This document shows, piece by piece, positions 51,721 to 64,000 of a DNA stretch of 64,000 bases; positions within the stretch are counted from its first letter, which is position 1, and each line of letters begins with the position of its first letter. The DNA comes from Heterostelium album PN500 (taxonomy: Eukaryota; Evosea; Eumycetozoa; Acytosteliales; Acytosteliaceae): the NCBI RefSeq assembly GCF_000004825.1, contig NW_008805070.1:1612001-1676000 (forward strand), read 5' to 3'. The translations under genes were made by a program, and so were the position numbers. The notes beneath the pieces are model-generated. The model worked only from the letters and a program-made list of their open reading frames with translations, had not been told where the DNA came from and ran no database searches.

Positions 51721-52963
51721 TATATAACAACTCATTGTCTTTAATTTATTATTTTTTTTACCTAACAATATCATTGGCCTAATGACTCTATGATCTCTTT
51801 TCAGATCATTGTTGTCACTTTTCGAATATAATGTTAATTTTAATAATATAAAAACAAATATATTTAAATTCAATTCCTTTCAAATATCATATTGTGAATA
51901 TTAAATCACCAAGAATAATAAATATCAAGTTTTTCCAATATCGAATTCATAGCTACTAATAATTATTGTTGAATGTATTTCGAAAAAATAAATAATCAAA
52001 ATATAATAATACAAACTATAAAAGCCTGCAAATGAACTCTAGAGGCATAAGTAAATAAAAAAAATTTTAAAAAATAATTTTAATAGTGATTAAAATGAAC
52101 AATCATTAACCATTCTTGATCAATTTAAGAATAATAATAATCTTCAAGTTGTTAATATCACCCATAAACAGGTGTTGAACTATTACAATAATAATAATAT
52201 TACCCCTTTATCAGTATGCTAATACCTGAGAGATTACAACTAGGCAACTAACTTTAAACAAATGAAACTTTCATACCCTGGTTTACCATTGATTTGTTTG
52301 CACACAGTCGGTCAGAAACTCTGTCGATTATGAAAAAAAACAACAAAAAATTACACTTTTCAACAAACTAAACAATCAAACAATCAAACTAAACAAGACA
52401 TCAACTAAAAAAAACAAAAAATCTTTTTCTATCACTTATATTACAATAATGGGTTGTAATTTTCTCACTATTACACTTCGCAACAAACGTCAAAACTAAA
52501 TATCATGAAGTAATTTGTGATCCCTTATTTTAGGAGTTTATTTAGTTTGGTGACTTTAATTTTTATTTTTTTAACTAACTGATTTAAATTCTTTGTTTTA
52601 GAGATTGATGGGCTTTAAAGGAGTCACCCCCATTCAGATCTTTGTATAAATCAACAACATACCAAAAATGAAAAAAAAAAAAAAAACACAAAAAAAAAAA
52701 AAACACAAAAAAAAAAGAAATTATAAATGATCAAACCCCACACCAAATGGTGAGATATTATTTGAATTACATAAAAAACTAATTAAATTAAATAATCTTT
52801 TGCACAATTTTAGTGAATTATTATTTTCATTTAAAGAAAAGACTTTAGGATCAAACTATTTAAACCTAATCTTTTAAAAGAACAACAGACAACTTACTTA
52901 ATTTAATTTTTTTCATCTTCTTTATTCAAACAAATAATTATCTAATTTCATTTCTATAACAAA
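51721..52963. promoter_or_regulatory. Long spacer and annexin promoter region
   Basis: About 1.2 kb without a supported gene. Close to the annexin start are A-runs broken by single C (52672-52712) and a GTATAAATC TATA-like box near 52645. Confidence 0.4.
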
Positions 52964-54011
52964 ATGCAAGCACCAACCGTACCATTTGCCTGTTACACTC
53001 CATTCTCAATTGCTCACGATCTCAAGAAAGATGCTGATATGTTGAGAAAAGCAATGAAAGGAATTGGAACTGTATGTATAGATTGTTTATAATTAACCAA
53101 TATTTATTTAGTATGATAAAGAAGTAAAGTTTATTAATTGTTCTTTTTCTTTTTAGGATGAAAAAACTTTGATCACTATTCTTGCTAATCGTAATTGGGA
53201 AGAGCGTGCCGGTATCATCAGAGAGTACACCACTCATGTCGGTAGAGATTTGATTAAGGATATTAAGTCTGAGACCTCTGGTAACTTTGAGAAGGGTTTG
53301 GTTGCACTCTTGACCGATCCAGCCATCTTTGACGTCGAAGCTTTGATCAAGGCAATGAAGGGTGTCGGTACAAACGAAGCCGTCCTCACAGAGATCCTCG
53401 TCACCAGAAACAACGCTCAAAAGGCAAGAATCTCCCAGATCTACGCCACCCAAACCGGAAAGTCGTTGAAACATGCCATCTCCTCAGAGACTAGCGGTGA
53501 CTACAAGCACCTCCTCGAAGAACTCTTGGATCCACGTGACGAGTCGTGGATTGTCGATCCAGCACGTGCCGCCGTCGACGCCGAAGCACTCTACCACGCC
53601 GGTGAAGGAAAGATCGGAACCGACGAGAAGACCTTTATCAAGATCTTGGCCAACCGTAACTTCCTCCAGATTCGTGAGATTGCCAGAATCTACGAGACCA
53701 TCCACAAGAAGCACTCCTTGGAGAAGGCAATCGAGAGTGAATTCTCTGGTGATATCAGATCGGCACTCAAATCGATCGTTCTTTTCTCACAGGATTCATT
53801 CGCCTACTTTGCACGTGTACTCCACAAATCGATGGCCGGTGTCGGAACCAACGATGAAACACTCATCAGAAACGTTGTATACTGTCAACCATTCATCACC
53901 GCCGTCTCCAAGGCATACCATGTTGTCTTTGGAAAGACTCTCCAATACGACATCGAAAAGGATTGCTCCGGTGACTACAAGAAATTATTAATCGATATTG
54001 TAACTGTTTAA
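52964..54011 (+). CDS. Annexin
   Basis: Two exons (52964-53071, 53157-54011) join in frame to 320 residues. The four annexin repeats are clear, each opening with a type II calcium loop: MKGIGT(DE), MKGVGTNE, GKIGTDEK and MAGVGTND. Each contains an acidic coordinating residue about 40 residues later (for example TSGNFEKGL, TSGDYKHLL, FSGDIRSAL, CSGDYKKLL). The protein would bind acidic phospholipids in a calcium-dependent way at membranes. The N-terminal head is short (MQAPTVPFACYTPFSIAHD), unlike the long Pro/Gly/Tyr/Gln-rich head of D. discoideum annexin VII. Codon use (C-ending codons, AAG) is strongly biased, suggesting high expression. The intron lies after the first calcium loop. Confidence 0.96.
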
Positions 54012-54229
54012 ATTAAATCAAACTCGAAACAAAACAAAAAAAAAAATACAACATACATAATATTCAATCATTTGGATTTGACAACAAATAATAATTTTAA
54101 TCATTCCAAATCAAATATAATAATAATAATAACAACAAAAAAGATATAATAAAAAAAATTGTAGAAAATTTTGTAAAATATAAATATATTAGCTTATATT
54201 GTGCTTTTTTATTGGGAGTTATCTAAGTT

Positions 54230-54970
54230 AATAAAATGCAGCGTCATTGAGACCAATGGTGACTATGAGAAGTGTTTGGTTGCGTTCTTGACCATCCAGC
54301 TACTTCAGACTCTGATGCTCTCAACAATGCGATGAAAAGTATTGGTACAAACAACGAAGTCCTCACAGAGATCCTTGTCACCAGAAACAACACTCAAAAG
54401 GCAAAAATTACCGTGATCTACCGGTCAAAGCCCAAAAGTCTTTGAATTATGATATTTCCTCATCAGAGACTAGCGCTGACTACAAGAATAGCCTCGAATC
54501 ACTCTTTGAGTCACGTGTCGAGTCGTGGATTGTCGATCAAGCAAGTGCTGGTGTCGACACTGAAACCCTTGTACAAATCCGTTGAAACAAAGAAATTACC
54601 GACTTTATCTTGTCCGAAACTTCCTCCAGATTCGTGAGATCGCTAGAATCTACGAGACCGTCCACGAAAAGCGGTACTTGAGAAGGCAATCGAGGGTTCG
54701 TTCCCTGGAAATATCTGATCAGGCCTCAAATTGATTGTTTCTTTCTCGCAAGATTCATTCGACTACTTGCATTTTTACTACATAAATCGATAACCAGTGT
54801 CGGAAACAACATTGAATCTCTCATCAGAAACATTGTATACTGTCAACCATTCATCAATGAAGTCTCCAAGGCATACTCGGTTCTCTTTGGAACGGATCTC
54901 AAAATGGCCATTCAAAGCAAGTACTCTGGTACGTTCAAGAAATTATTACTTGATCTTGTAACTGTTTAAA
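54230..54970 (+). pseudogene. Annexin pseudogene, tandem copy
   Basis: Downstream and in the same direction, DNA clearly derived from the annexin gene but with many indels: MKSIGTNNEVLTEILVTRNN-like (about 54330), VESWIVDQASAGVDTE (about 54517), NFLQIREIARIYETV-like (about 54615), and an intact tail YSGTFKKLLLDLVTV ending in TAA (54967-54969). The first repeat and the 5' exon are missing. Confidence 0.92.
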
Positions 54971-54999
54971 ATCAAACATAAAAAAACAAAAAAGCTACT

Positions 55000-55150
55000 T
55001 TGCATGTATACTCTAATCGATGGACGGTTTATAATTACTCTGGTGAATCCCAAATTTTTAATCGAAATTGTAACAGTTAAATAAATCAAACTAAAAAAAA
55101 ACAATTCTAATTAATCATTTTGGATTTGATAACAAATAATAATTTTAATC
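55000..55150 (+). pseudogene. Third annexin remnant: 3' end plus 3' untranslated region
   Basis: 55005-55082 recalls the last exon end (YFACILxSM-like, then YSGE..., NCNS stop). The following DNA, about 55103-55145, matches the 3' untranslated sequence after the intact gene (54066-54110: ATTTGGATTTGA, AACAAATAATAATTTTAATC). So the duplicated unit included the downstream flank. Confidence 0.8.
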
Positions 55151-56116
55151 ATTTCTGAATCCATTGTTAACAAATAATAAATGATTGCTAAAATATAGAA
55201 AAAATATTATTTTTCATTAAACTTTTCCTTTTTTTTTTTTTTTTAAAAAAAAATCTGTTCAGTTTTTTTTTTCTTTTGGTGAACATACACTTTTGTTTTA
55301 TTTTTAGTTTACATTTTTCATATGACTCACAAAAAGTTCAAAAAATAATTTTTTTCTTTTTTTAAAATGGCGATTTTTTGGGAACTTGAAAAAAAAACAA
55401 AATTTTTTTTTAATGACATCAAGTAATCGTTGATTTGTTGTCATTTACATGTTTCAATTTCAATTCAAAAATAAAAAAAAACCCCCCCTTTTGCACTAAA
55501 ACAAATCAATTTGTTTAACATTGAAATTTAATTTATTTTATTCAAAATAATGCGAGGACCTTCGGAAGAAGAATGAAACCACAAAACAACACACTCTACA
55601 AACAATAAAACAAAACAAACAACATTAAAATTCAGATTTCTTTTCTAATTTTTATTTTTAAATATAAAAAATAAATATATATATCTTTGTTGTTTATTTA
55701 TTTATTTATTTTATCTTATCTCCTGTTTCACTTCACTAAAAAAAGTTGGTGGTAAATTTTATTTTATTTTATTTATTTATTCTTTATAAGCAGCACAGTA
55801 GTAGATTCACACGACACACACATTCATTTACAATTAAACACATAATTAAAAACCACACGCATACCAATCAACTTCAAATTCAAATTTAATTAAATTCAAA
55901 ACTCTTGATTTACATTTACTTATTTACTAAATCTTTTCTTTTAAACATAATATATATATAAATAGAAAAAGGTGTTTATCATCTAATTATTAATATCATC
56001 AATTATTTATACATTTAAACTTTAATTCATCATTCATTCAGATAATCACAAAAATTATATACAATCAATCATATAGATAGTTACATAAACAGATAAATAA
56101 ACAATATATATATATA
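55151..56116. promoter_or_regulatory. Homopolymer-rich region upstream of HMG-CoA lyase
   Basis: Nearly 1 kb of A/T runs, with one unusual run of seven C (about 55483-55489), and TATATATATATAAATAG about 55951. It carries the promoter of the gene that follows. No gene was seen. Confidence 0.4.
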
Positions 56117-57383
56117 ATGTATTCAATATTTAATGCATGTAAAAAGAGTAGATTACTTAATAGTAATCTATTAATCAATAAGAATATTAATAATAATAGT
56201 AGATCATTCATTACAGTAGTTACTAATCCAATTACATTAAAACAAGATGTTAAAACGTAAGTCAATTACTTAATCATAGGCAATGTTTACGATTTCAATT
56301 CACATTCATTTATTAAAACATCATGATTAAATGTATTATAGATTCGGACCATTCCCAGAGTATGTAAAGATTGTCGAAGTAGGTCCAAGAGATGGTTTAC
56401 AAAATGAGAAACAAATAGTACCTACCAATGTAAAGATCGATTTAATCAATAGATTAGCAGGTACTGGTTTATCAGTAGTAGAAGCAACTTCATTTGTATC
56501 ACCAAAATGGGTACCTCAAGTAAGTATCAAGATTATGATAATAGCCATAAAATTATTGAAAATACAAAAAGTAACAATACTGTTAACAGTATATTAATAT
56601 TAATTTTTATAAATTTAAATAATTTATTTATTTATTTAGATGGCAGATTGTAAAGAAGTTATGGCAGGAATAAAACATGTACCGGGAGTTTCATATCCAA
56701 CACTGACACCGAATTTGCAGGGATTTAAATCGGCATTGGAATCGGGTGCAAAAGAAATCGCGTTGTTTGCGGCGGCATCCGAAAGTTTTTCGAAAAAAAA
56801 TATCAATGTCACCATCGAGGAAAGTTTGGCACGCTACAAAGATGTTTGTGACGCAGCAAAGGAAAACGATATAAAGATAAGAGGTTATGTTTCTTGTGTT
56901 CTGGGATGTCCGTACGAAGGTCGTATCTCTGTGGAGAAGGTAGCAGAGGTATCGCGTAAACTCTATGAGTTTGGATGCTACGAGATATCGCTGGGCGATA
57001 CCATCGGTATTGGAACGCCCGGTGCCACTTTCAAGATGCTCTCGGCGGTGTCGAAAGAGATTCCTCTCGCCAATTTGGCGGTGCATTTCCACGATACCTA
57101 CGGACAGGCACTGGCAAACATTCTGACGGCGTTGCAGTTTGGTGTGAGCACTGTCGATAGCTCGGTGGCTGGTCTCGGTGGTTGTCCGTACGCAGTGGGC
57201 GCCTCTGGTAACGTAGCGACCGAAGACGTTCTGTATATGATGAAGGATTTGGGAATCGATTGTAAAGTGAACCTCGACAAGGTCTTGGACATCAGTCTAT
57301 GGATATCGGACATTCTCGGTAAGACACCAAGCTCCAAAGTATCACTAGCACTCTCCCACAAGAATCAAAGAACCTGTAAATAG
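56117..57383 (+). CDS. HMGCL: Hydroxymethylglutaryl-CoA lyase, mitochondrial
   Basis: Three exons (56117-56256, 56342-56519, 56640-57383) join in frame to 353 residues. The first about 45 residues are Asn/Ser/Arg/Lys-rich without acids ([15 protein letters not shown]), as expected of a mitochondrial presequence. The DRE-TIM barrel follows: [12 protein letters not shown] (catalytic Arg-Asp), [49 protein letters not shown] (metal-binding His pair) and [19 protein letters not shown] (the signature loop with the active Cys). The enzyme cleaves HMG-CoA to acetoacetate and acetyl-CoA, the last step of leucine breakdown. The third position of GASGN is preceded by Val where many homologues have Lys or Pro. 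Confidence 0.96.
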
Positions 57384-57872
57384 ATAAACAACAAACAAAC
57401 AAAACAATAATCATAAATCATAAATTTAGAAATTTATTCAATCAAACAAAAACGTCATCAAATCAAACAAAAGCGTAATATTTCGAAAAACAACAACAAT
57501 AAAACAATATTTAAACTTCCAAACATTTATGGAAAGAATAATTATGATAACGAATAAATAATAAATCAAATTATTTAAATACTTTAGCATTTTATCATTA
57601 TTAATCTTTCTTTGTTATAACATTTTAAATATATCTGATTAATAATGAAATTCCAAACAGATAATACTCCACACAAAATGTAATAGCTATTTTTGTTTAG
57701 AAATATGTGATATCTTGAAACTCCTACAAAGTAATTTAAATGACAACTTAGGGTGTCTTGTATGTAATTGTATTTTTGTGTTTATAATAAAAAAAAGAAG
57801 GAAAGCAAATATAAATAGAAAAAAAGGGGTGTTTTGTTTTGTTTTATTTATTTGTTATTCATTATCTTCTTC
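57384..57872. other. Convergent spacer between HMG-CoA lyase and spermidine synthase
   Basis: About 490 bp holding the two 3' ends; AATAAA-like signals occur on both strands. Nothing else seen. Confidence 0.5.
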
Positions 57873-59155
<1,283 letters not shown>

Positions 59156-59739
59156 ATGTCACAACAACAAAAAGATGAAGGATTTATTAATCCAAATCCC
59201 GTTGTTTATAGTAAAGATGAATCAGAGAACAATAGTAGTTTGTATAATGAGAGATTCACAGAGGATGAAGAGACACCCGATGATTTCGATGTCTATGAGA
59301 TCTTTGATTTGGTTAGAGATATAAACGATCCAGAACACCCGCTGACATTGGAGCAATTGAATGTAGTGAGACACGAGAACATAAAGATCGACATCAGCAA
59401 CAATATCATTCGATTATATTTCACACCGACCGTACCACACTGTTCAATGGCAAACATCATCGGACTTTCCATCAAAGAGAAACTCTCTAGAAGTTTACCA
59501 CAACGTTTCAAAGTAGATGTAAAAGTTACTCCGGGAAGTCATTCATCTGAACAATCTGGTAATTATCGATATCGATATCGATATCAATTTTTTAAAATAT
59601 AAATACATATTAACCGAGTAAAACAATATTTATAGTAAATAAACAACTAAATGATAAAGAAAGAGTTTCTGCAGCTTTAGATTCAAGTTCATCAATTTTA
59701 AATGTTGTAAACGAATGTATAAAATTACCAATCGAATAA
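59156..59739 (+). CDS. ciao2B: CIAO2B / MIP18 (FAM96B), cytosolic iron-sulfur assembly component
   Basis: Two exons (59156-59558, 59636-59739) join in frame to 168 residues. After a hydrophilic head, the MIP18 (DUF59) domain runs [20 protein letters not shown], then [18 protein letters not shown] (with the conserved reactive Cys), [20 protein letters not shown], and, across the splice, [17 protein letters not shown]. The product, with MMS19 and CIAO1, delivers Fe-S clusters to cytosolic and nuclear proteins such as DNA polymerases and helicases. The tail [13 protein letters not shown] fits the family. The unspliced frame runs to a different stop at 59602. Confidence 0.95.
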
Positions 59740-59849
59740 AATTTAGAATAAGATCATATATATTACATAAGAAAAGGAAAAGAAAACACTAACCTCAAAT
59801 TTAGTAAAGTTCATTTATTTATTTGAATGAATAAGATTTATTTATTTAA

Positions 59850-60060
59850 TATTAAATCGATCTATTCTATTCGTGGAATGTTTACCAAGTAGATGTAGTC
59901 GGCGCCATCGTAACACACCGATATAAAATAATCAATATCAATCACCACTACCTCGCCGATGTGCTCGATAGACTTTGATTTAGCCGATAGTTTACACCAT
60001 TTGTTGGCATTGTAATAACCACCGAATATATAGATGTGTTCGCCTTTTCTAAAAAATTAA
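59850..60060 (-). pseudogene. Propeller fragment of the B-box family
   Basis: Minus strand reads GEHIYIFGGYYNANKWCKLS, then SKSIEHIGEVVVID, CYDGADYIYLVN and RIDRFN: blades 2-3 only. It ends within 200 bp and nothing of the rest of the gene is nearby. Higher G+C at third positions than in other relics. Confidence 0.85.
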
Positions 60061-60427
60061 ATATATTTGCAAATATTCAAAGATATGAAAGGGTTTGTCA
60101 ATCAAAATGCATTTTTGTTTGTAAACTGTTAACTATTCATTGATTTTTTTTTATTAATTCTTTGTTCTTAGATCAAAAAATAGTTGGATTGTTTTAAAGA
60201 TATGCTTAGAGTTGATTGTTTTTGCTGAAGATTATTTTTGAAATAGAGTATGCACAATGTAATTACTCGTATGTTTAAATGTTAAAATAAAAACACTTAA
60301 ACAAAACCCTTGTTTAAAAATCACTTTAAAAAAATAAAGTTTGGTTTTTGATCAAAAAAAAGTTATATTCTTTTTTTTAGATTTTTATTATTTTATCTTT
60401 CACCATTCAAAGAGTAAACAAATAAAA
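60061..60427. other. AT-rich upstream region of the next B-box gene
   Basis: About 370 bp with poly-T/A runs; an in-frame ATG at 60341 is less likely as start than 60428. Confidence 0.4.
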
Positions 60428-62113
60428 ATGAACATTTGTTCAAATCATAAAAGAACATACGAATTGATTTGCTGTGATTGCAATGTTTTGATGTGTTCAG
60501 CATGTACACCACAACATAGACTTCATTTATTCTATCATATCGATGGAATTAAATCAGAGATTAACAGTAGTAATAATAATAATAATAATAGTAATAATAG
60601 CAGCAATATACCATCATTACTCGATATTCAATCAAATATAAAAACAACATTCGATTCACTAAGGTCAGCAGTCAAAGAATATCAACAATTACAACAAACA
60701 GAAGATGAGATATCAAATAGATTCAAAGATTTGCATGAATTCCTTGTTTTAGAAGAACACAAACTAAAGAAACCGATCATCGACAACAAAGAACATTTGG
60801 AACAACAAATCAAAAGTCAAACAACAATCATGAAATCATTGAATTTAATGAATCATCAATTAAATAATCTGATTTCTGATGATACTGATAATATTCAACA
60901 AGATCAATCAACAAAAACAACGACATCATCATTATCAGCAGATACAACCGATTGTTATCAAATATCAACAATAATGACATCAATATCACAATCTTCAAGC
61001 CACAACGAATTCATTCAAAACAATAATACATTGTTCAATTTGAATGATAATCGATACTCAATCAATAAAATTGATGACCATTCATTGTTAAATGTTATAC
61101 TTGAACACAACAATACATTGAAATCAAACAATCACAACAATATAAAACACAACCAACCACAACAATACCAACTGATTACCAATGATCAACAACTTAATCA
61201 AATAAAAAGCCAACTGCAATCAACATTCAAACTTGTATCACAACAGCAACAACAACAACAACCAAAAAAACAATCATATATTTTATCAACAGATACCACA
61301 GGTAAAATATCGGTAATCGATATAACCGATCATAATAATATTCATTTCACACAACAAGACATCCCAACTTTCAATAGCACTTTGTATTATTATTGTTGTA
61401 CTATTGTTGGTAACCATTTCTATAAATTTGGAAGTACAGGCATGGGCAGAGTCCTAAAATATTTCAGATATTCAATCGACAACCAAACATTTGATGAAAT
61501 TAAAATGAAAGGTATTGAAGGGTGCTGTGCTGTGTCGGTTTGCTATGATGGTAAAGATCATATCTATTTGATGGATGGTTTCAACAAACCAATACTACAT
61601 ATCTACAGATTCAACATCAACAGCTCAACATTTGAAGAATATTCCACTGCCAATATATCAAGTCAATACTACCATCATTTAACTTTCCACTTCAACAACT
61701 GTATTTATAGCTTTATACCAGATGCTAAAAAGATTGTTAAATTCGATATAAAAACCAAAAAAACAGTGGAATTCGACTTACCTATCGAATCGCAATATTT
61801 ACAACAACGAGCGGCATGTACCGATGGCAAAGGTTATTTGTTTTTTCTATCTGATACCAGATTTCAACAGATCAATATTGAAACCAATGAAATTACAAAC
61901 TTGGATAGATCTACAGCAGTTATTGCGAATATGAAAATGAACTGCCATAATTTGATTTATCATCAATCAAATGATCAAAAGAGATACATCTACTCACTCC
62001 AAGGGAAGGATAAAAATTTTAGATATTCATTCGAACACAATAAATGGGAATCAATATTACAAAATGACCAATCGAATAGAATACATTGTGCAAATACTCT
62101 GTTTCATATATAA
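60428..62113 (+). CDS. B-box / coiled-coil / propeller protein, diverged member
   Basis: 561 residues from the ATG at 60428, chosen because the B-box begins three residues later as in paralogs; an open frame extends upstream to 60341. The B-box is C4-x2-H7-x7-C15-x2-C18-x4-C23-x2-C26-x3-H30. The coiled coil contains SLRSAVKEYQQLQQTE and RFKDLHEFLVLEEHKLKK. The linker is Asn/Gln-rich with LLNVILEHNNTLK. The propeller from about 300 is more diverged than in other copies: NHFYKFGSTGMGRVLKYFRY, CYDGKDHIYLMDGFNKP, YIYSLQGKDKNFRYSFEH. It defines a separate subgroup, with its own decayed copy at 62.84 kb. Confidence 0.87.
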   Translation: MNICSNHKRTYELICCDCNVLMCSACTPQHRLHLFYHIDGIKSEINSSNNNNNNSNNSSNIPSLLDIQSNIKTTFDSLRSAVKEYQQLQQTEDEISNRFKDLHEFLVLEEHKLKKPIIDNKEHLEQQIKSQTTIMKSLNLMNHQLNNLISDDTDNIQQDQSTKTTTSSLSADTTDCYQISTIMTSISQSSSHNEFIQNNNTLFNLNDNRYSINKIDDHSLLNVILEHNNTLKSNNHNNIKHNQPQQYQLITNDQQLNQIKSQLQSTFKLVSQQQQQQQPKKQSYILSTDTTGKISVIDITDHNNIHFTQQDIPTFNSTLYYYCCTIVGNHFYKFGSTGMGRVLKYFRYSIDNQTFDEIKMKGIEGCCAVSVCYDGKDHIYLMDGFNKPILHIYRFNINSSTFEEYSTANISSQYYHHLTFHFNNCIYSFIPDAKKIVKFDIKTKKTVEFDLPIESQYLQQRAACTDGKGYLFFLSDTRFQQINIETNEITNLDRSTAVIANMKMNCHNLIYHQSNDQKRYIYSLQGKDKNFRYSFEHNKWESILQNDQSNRIHCANTLFHI

Positions 62114-62839
62114 CCTTTAAATTTCCAAGAGAATAAATCATTTCAAAAATAATATTCGACTTACACTTTATCAGATCTTAAAACAGTAGAATTTTGTTTT
62201 AAAATAATAGTATTGATCCATTATAAATAATATAATAAAAATTTAATTAATATTTAAACTTTTCGCAACACTATACTCATTTCATTAATCTTCATTCGAT
62301 TTTTACTTTAAATTTTATATCGATAAAGATTTAATGATTACCACTACTTTTAATATTAATGCAATTCCTCTATCGCAACTTGGATCCCATCTCTCATATG
62401 AACTTGTTTTATAAAAAGACACTAGTAAAATATGGACATAACTATGCTGAACTAAAAAATAGCCACTTTTCTGAATCTGGAATCTACAAACACAACATCT
62501 AGTATTACTATGAAAGGCAATCAACAAAACATTTTTTCTTCTCAATTTGCGAAGATATATTCAAGGTAAAACCGGAATCTCTTGATCTTGTCGGAGTTGT
62601 TGGGTCTATTGTAGCTACAGTTCCTTAATCCATAGCTCATTTCTACAATGTTAATCCTATCATTCCACCAACCTCCTCAGTTTTATCTGTAATTTGATAC
62701 CCAAGACCTGTGATTTCATAGATCTTTCATAATATCTGGTTCTCAAATCAAATAAAACACTTTTTACGAAAGGATGTAAGGTTTTTTAGATAACAGATGA
62801 AAGTTGTTTAGTAAATTTTTTTTACAGTTGAATATTATC
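62114..62839. other. Spacer with no recognised gene
   Basis: About 725 bp. Mixed short frames on both strands; none could be supported. Confidence 0.4.
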
Positions 62840-63312
62840 ATTAAAATTGATTTGTTATGATTGCAAAGTTTTGATGTGTTCTGAATGTACACCACAACAC
62901 AGACTGCCTTTACATCTTTATACCAGAAGTTAATAAGATTATCAAATTCGATATAATCACAAAAAAACCAAATTGCCAGTTCAATTACCAATAGAAATTC
63001 CTAGTCCCATACATAGAGCCGCACGTACCGATGGCAAAGGTAATTTGTTTGTTCTAATTTATATATATATATGGATTTCAACAGATAAATATCGAAATCA
63101 ATGAAATTACAAACTTGGATAAATCTACACCACCCACGAATGTGAAAATATACAATCATAATATGATTTACCTCAATCAAACGATATATTTACTCATTCC
63201 AAGGAAAGGATCTGAATTTTAGATATTCATTCGAACTAAATAAATGGGAATCAATATTGGAAAATGACCAAGCCAACAGAGTGGGTTGTGGAATTTCTCT
63301 ATTTCAAAAATA
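62840..63312 (+). pseudogene. Internally deleted copy of the 60.4-kb gene
   Basis: Begins KIDLLxLQ-like with VLMCSECTPQHRLPL-like (B-box end) and passes straight to the late propeller: RAARTDGKGNLFVLI, QINIEINEITNLDKST, RYSFELNKWESILENDQANR. It ends SLFQK before TAA (63310-63312). The coiled coil and first blades are missing and the frame is shifted at several places. It is a tandem relic. Confidence 0.85.
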
Positions 63313-63491
63313 ATACCTAATACTCTTAGCTTATCTTTTAAAGTATTAATTAAATAAAACCTTATTGTATCAATCATTTCTTTGATCAAAATAAAAACAA
63401 TTTATTTTTTTTTTTTTTTAAACTGAACTTCTACTTTTCAATTTCCAATTATCACAATTAGTAAAAGATAAAATAGTTATAAAAGCTGACA

Positions 63492-64000
63492 ATGAAATGT
63501 TCAGAGCATAATAGATCACATGAATTTCTATGTTATAAATGTTATAAGTTAATGTGTTCAAAGTGCACAATCAATCATAGTAAGAATCATCATGATCATA
63601 CCGACCAGTACGATCATATAGATGATATCAGACAATCTTTAAGCTCTATTTTCGACACTGATGATGACATTATAGATCATCTTAATATAGACATTAAAGA
63701 AAATGATAATAAGAGTGACAATAATAATACATTCATAAAAAGAAAGATATTATCGATTTGGAGATCACTCAGATTATCAAGCAAGCAATTCGGTGATCTA
63801 CAAAAGACAGAGACTGATATATCACAACACTTTGAACAATTACATCAATATCTAGTAATAGAAGAACATAAATTAAAGAAAGATATTATCAACCAAAAAG
63901 ATACAATCATTAATCAAATAGATAATAGTATAGAACATTTAAAACATTTAGTTAATATTATAAATATTAATAATAAGTTAGATAATAATAAACAAGATAA
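63492..64000 (+). CDS. B-box / coiled-coil protein, runs off the window
   Basis: The start MKCSEHNRSHEFLCYKCYKL gives a B-box C3-x2-H6-x7-C14-x2-C17-x4-C22-x2-C25-x3-H29. The coiled coil follows (SIWRSLRLSSKQFGDLQKT, HFEQLHQYLVIEEHKLKK, QIDNSIEHLKHLVNII). The frame is open to the last base. A propeller is expected beyond the window. It is most like the 12.5-kb and 26.4-kb members. Confidence 0.85.
   Translation, partial: MKCSEHNRSHEFLCYKCYKLMCSKCTINHSKNHHDHTDQYDHIDDIRQSLSSIFDTDDDIIDHLNIDIKENDNKSDNNNTFIKRKILSIWRSLRLSSKQFGDLQKTETDISQHFEQLHQYLVIEEHKLKKDIINQKDTIINQIDNSIEHLKHLVNIININNKLDNNKQD

Overview
The window looks like nuclear DNA of a dictyostelid social amoeba, and probably not Dictyostelium discoideum itself. 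It is very AT-rich, has long poly-A/poly-T runs between genes, short AT-rich GT..AG introns (about 50-150 bp) and Asn/Gln/Ser/Thr homopolymer tracts. It carries FNIP-repeat genes and a Tiger-like IPT/TIG surface protein, both dictyostelid hallmarks. No species was assigned because no search was possible.

Layout. 0-8 kb: end of an unknown gene, complex I subunit NDUFA12 (+), an IPT/TIG-EGF membrane protein (-), a decayed propeller gene, and proteasome ATPase Rpt4 (-). 8-12.4 kb: gene-poor, with a tRNA-Val(AAC) that has retroelement-like debris on both sides. 12.4-20.3 kb: two intact B-box/propeller genes, a DDE transposase relic, two fold-back repeats and a rearranged propeller relic. 20.7-25.1 kb: a SAP-domain protein (-) head-to-head with NPRL2 of the GATOR1 complex (+). 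25.1-30.3 kb: relics only (a WD40-like exon, a fold-back element, a B-box pseudogene, an eEF1A pseudogene). 30.3-51.1 kb: the core of the window. 51.1-59.7 kb: a BED zinc-finger fragment, an annexin with two decayed copies, HMG-CoA lyase, and spermidine synthase head-to-head with CIAO2B. 59.8-64 kb: again B-box/propeller genes and relics.

The core block holds three divergent gene pairs. In each, a B-box/coiled-coil/propeller gene is head-to-head (about 250-290 bp apart) with a B-box/coiled-coil/FNIP-repeat gene. Two of the FNIP genes also carry a five-exon protein-kinase-like domain between the coiled coil and the FNIP solenoid. The third has lost exactly that stretch and is intronless. Pairs at 35.1-42.3 kb and 43.2-51.1 kb look like tandem segmental copies; the pair at 30.3-34.6 kb is an inverted copy whose propeller gene is truncated. 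FNIP copy number differs (about 20, 9 and 23 units of 66 bp), and variation within units sits at a few fixed positions. A tandemly duplicating family with a modular front end, an optional kinase and a variable LRR-like solenoid resembles a recognition repertoire, but that function is inference.

Splice sites were placed by hand from GT/AG signals and reading-frame continuity. All listed multi-exon models close in frame. Function names rest on recognised motifs, not on database searches.
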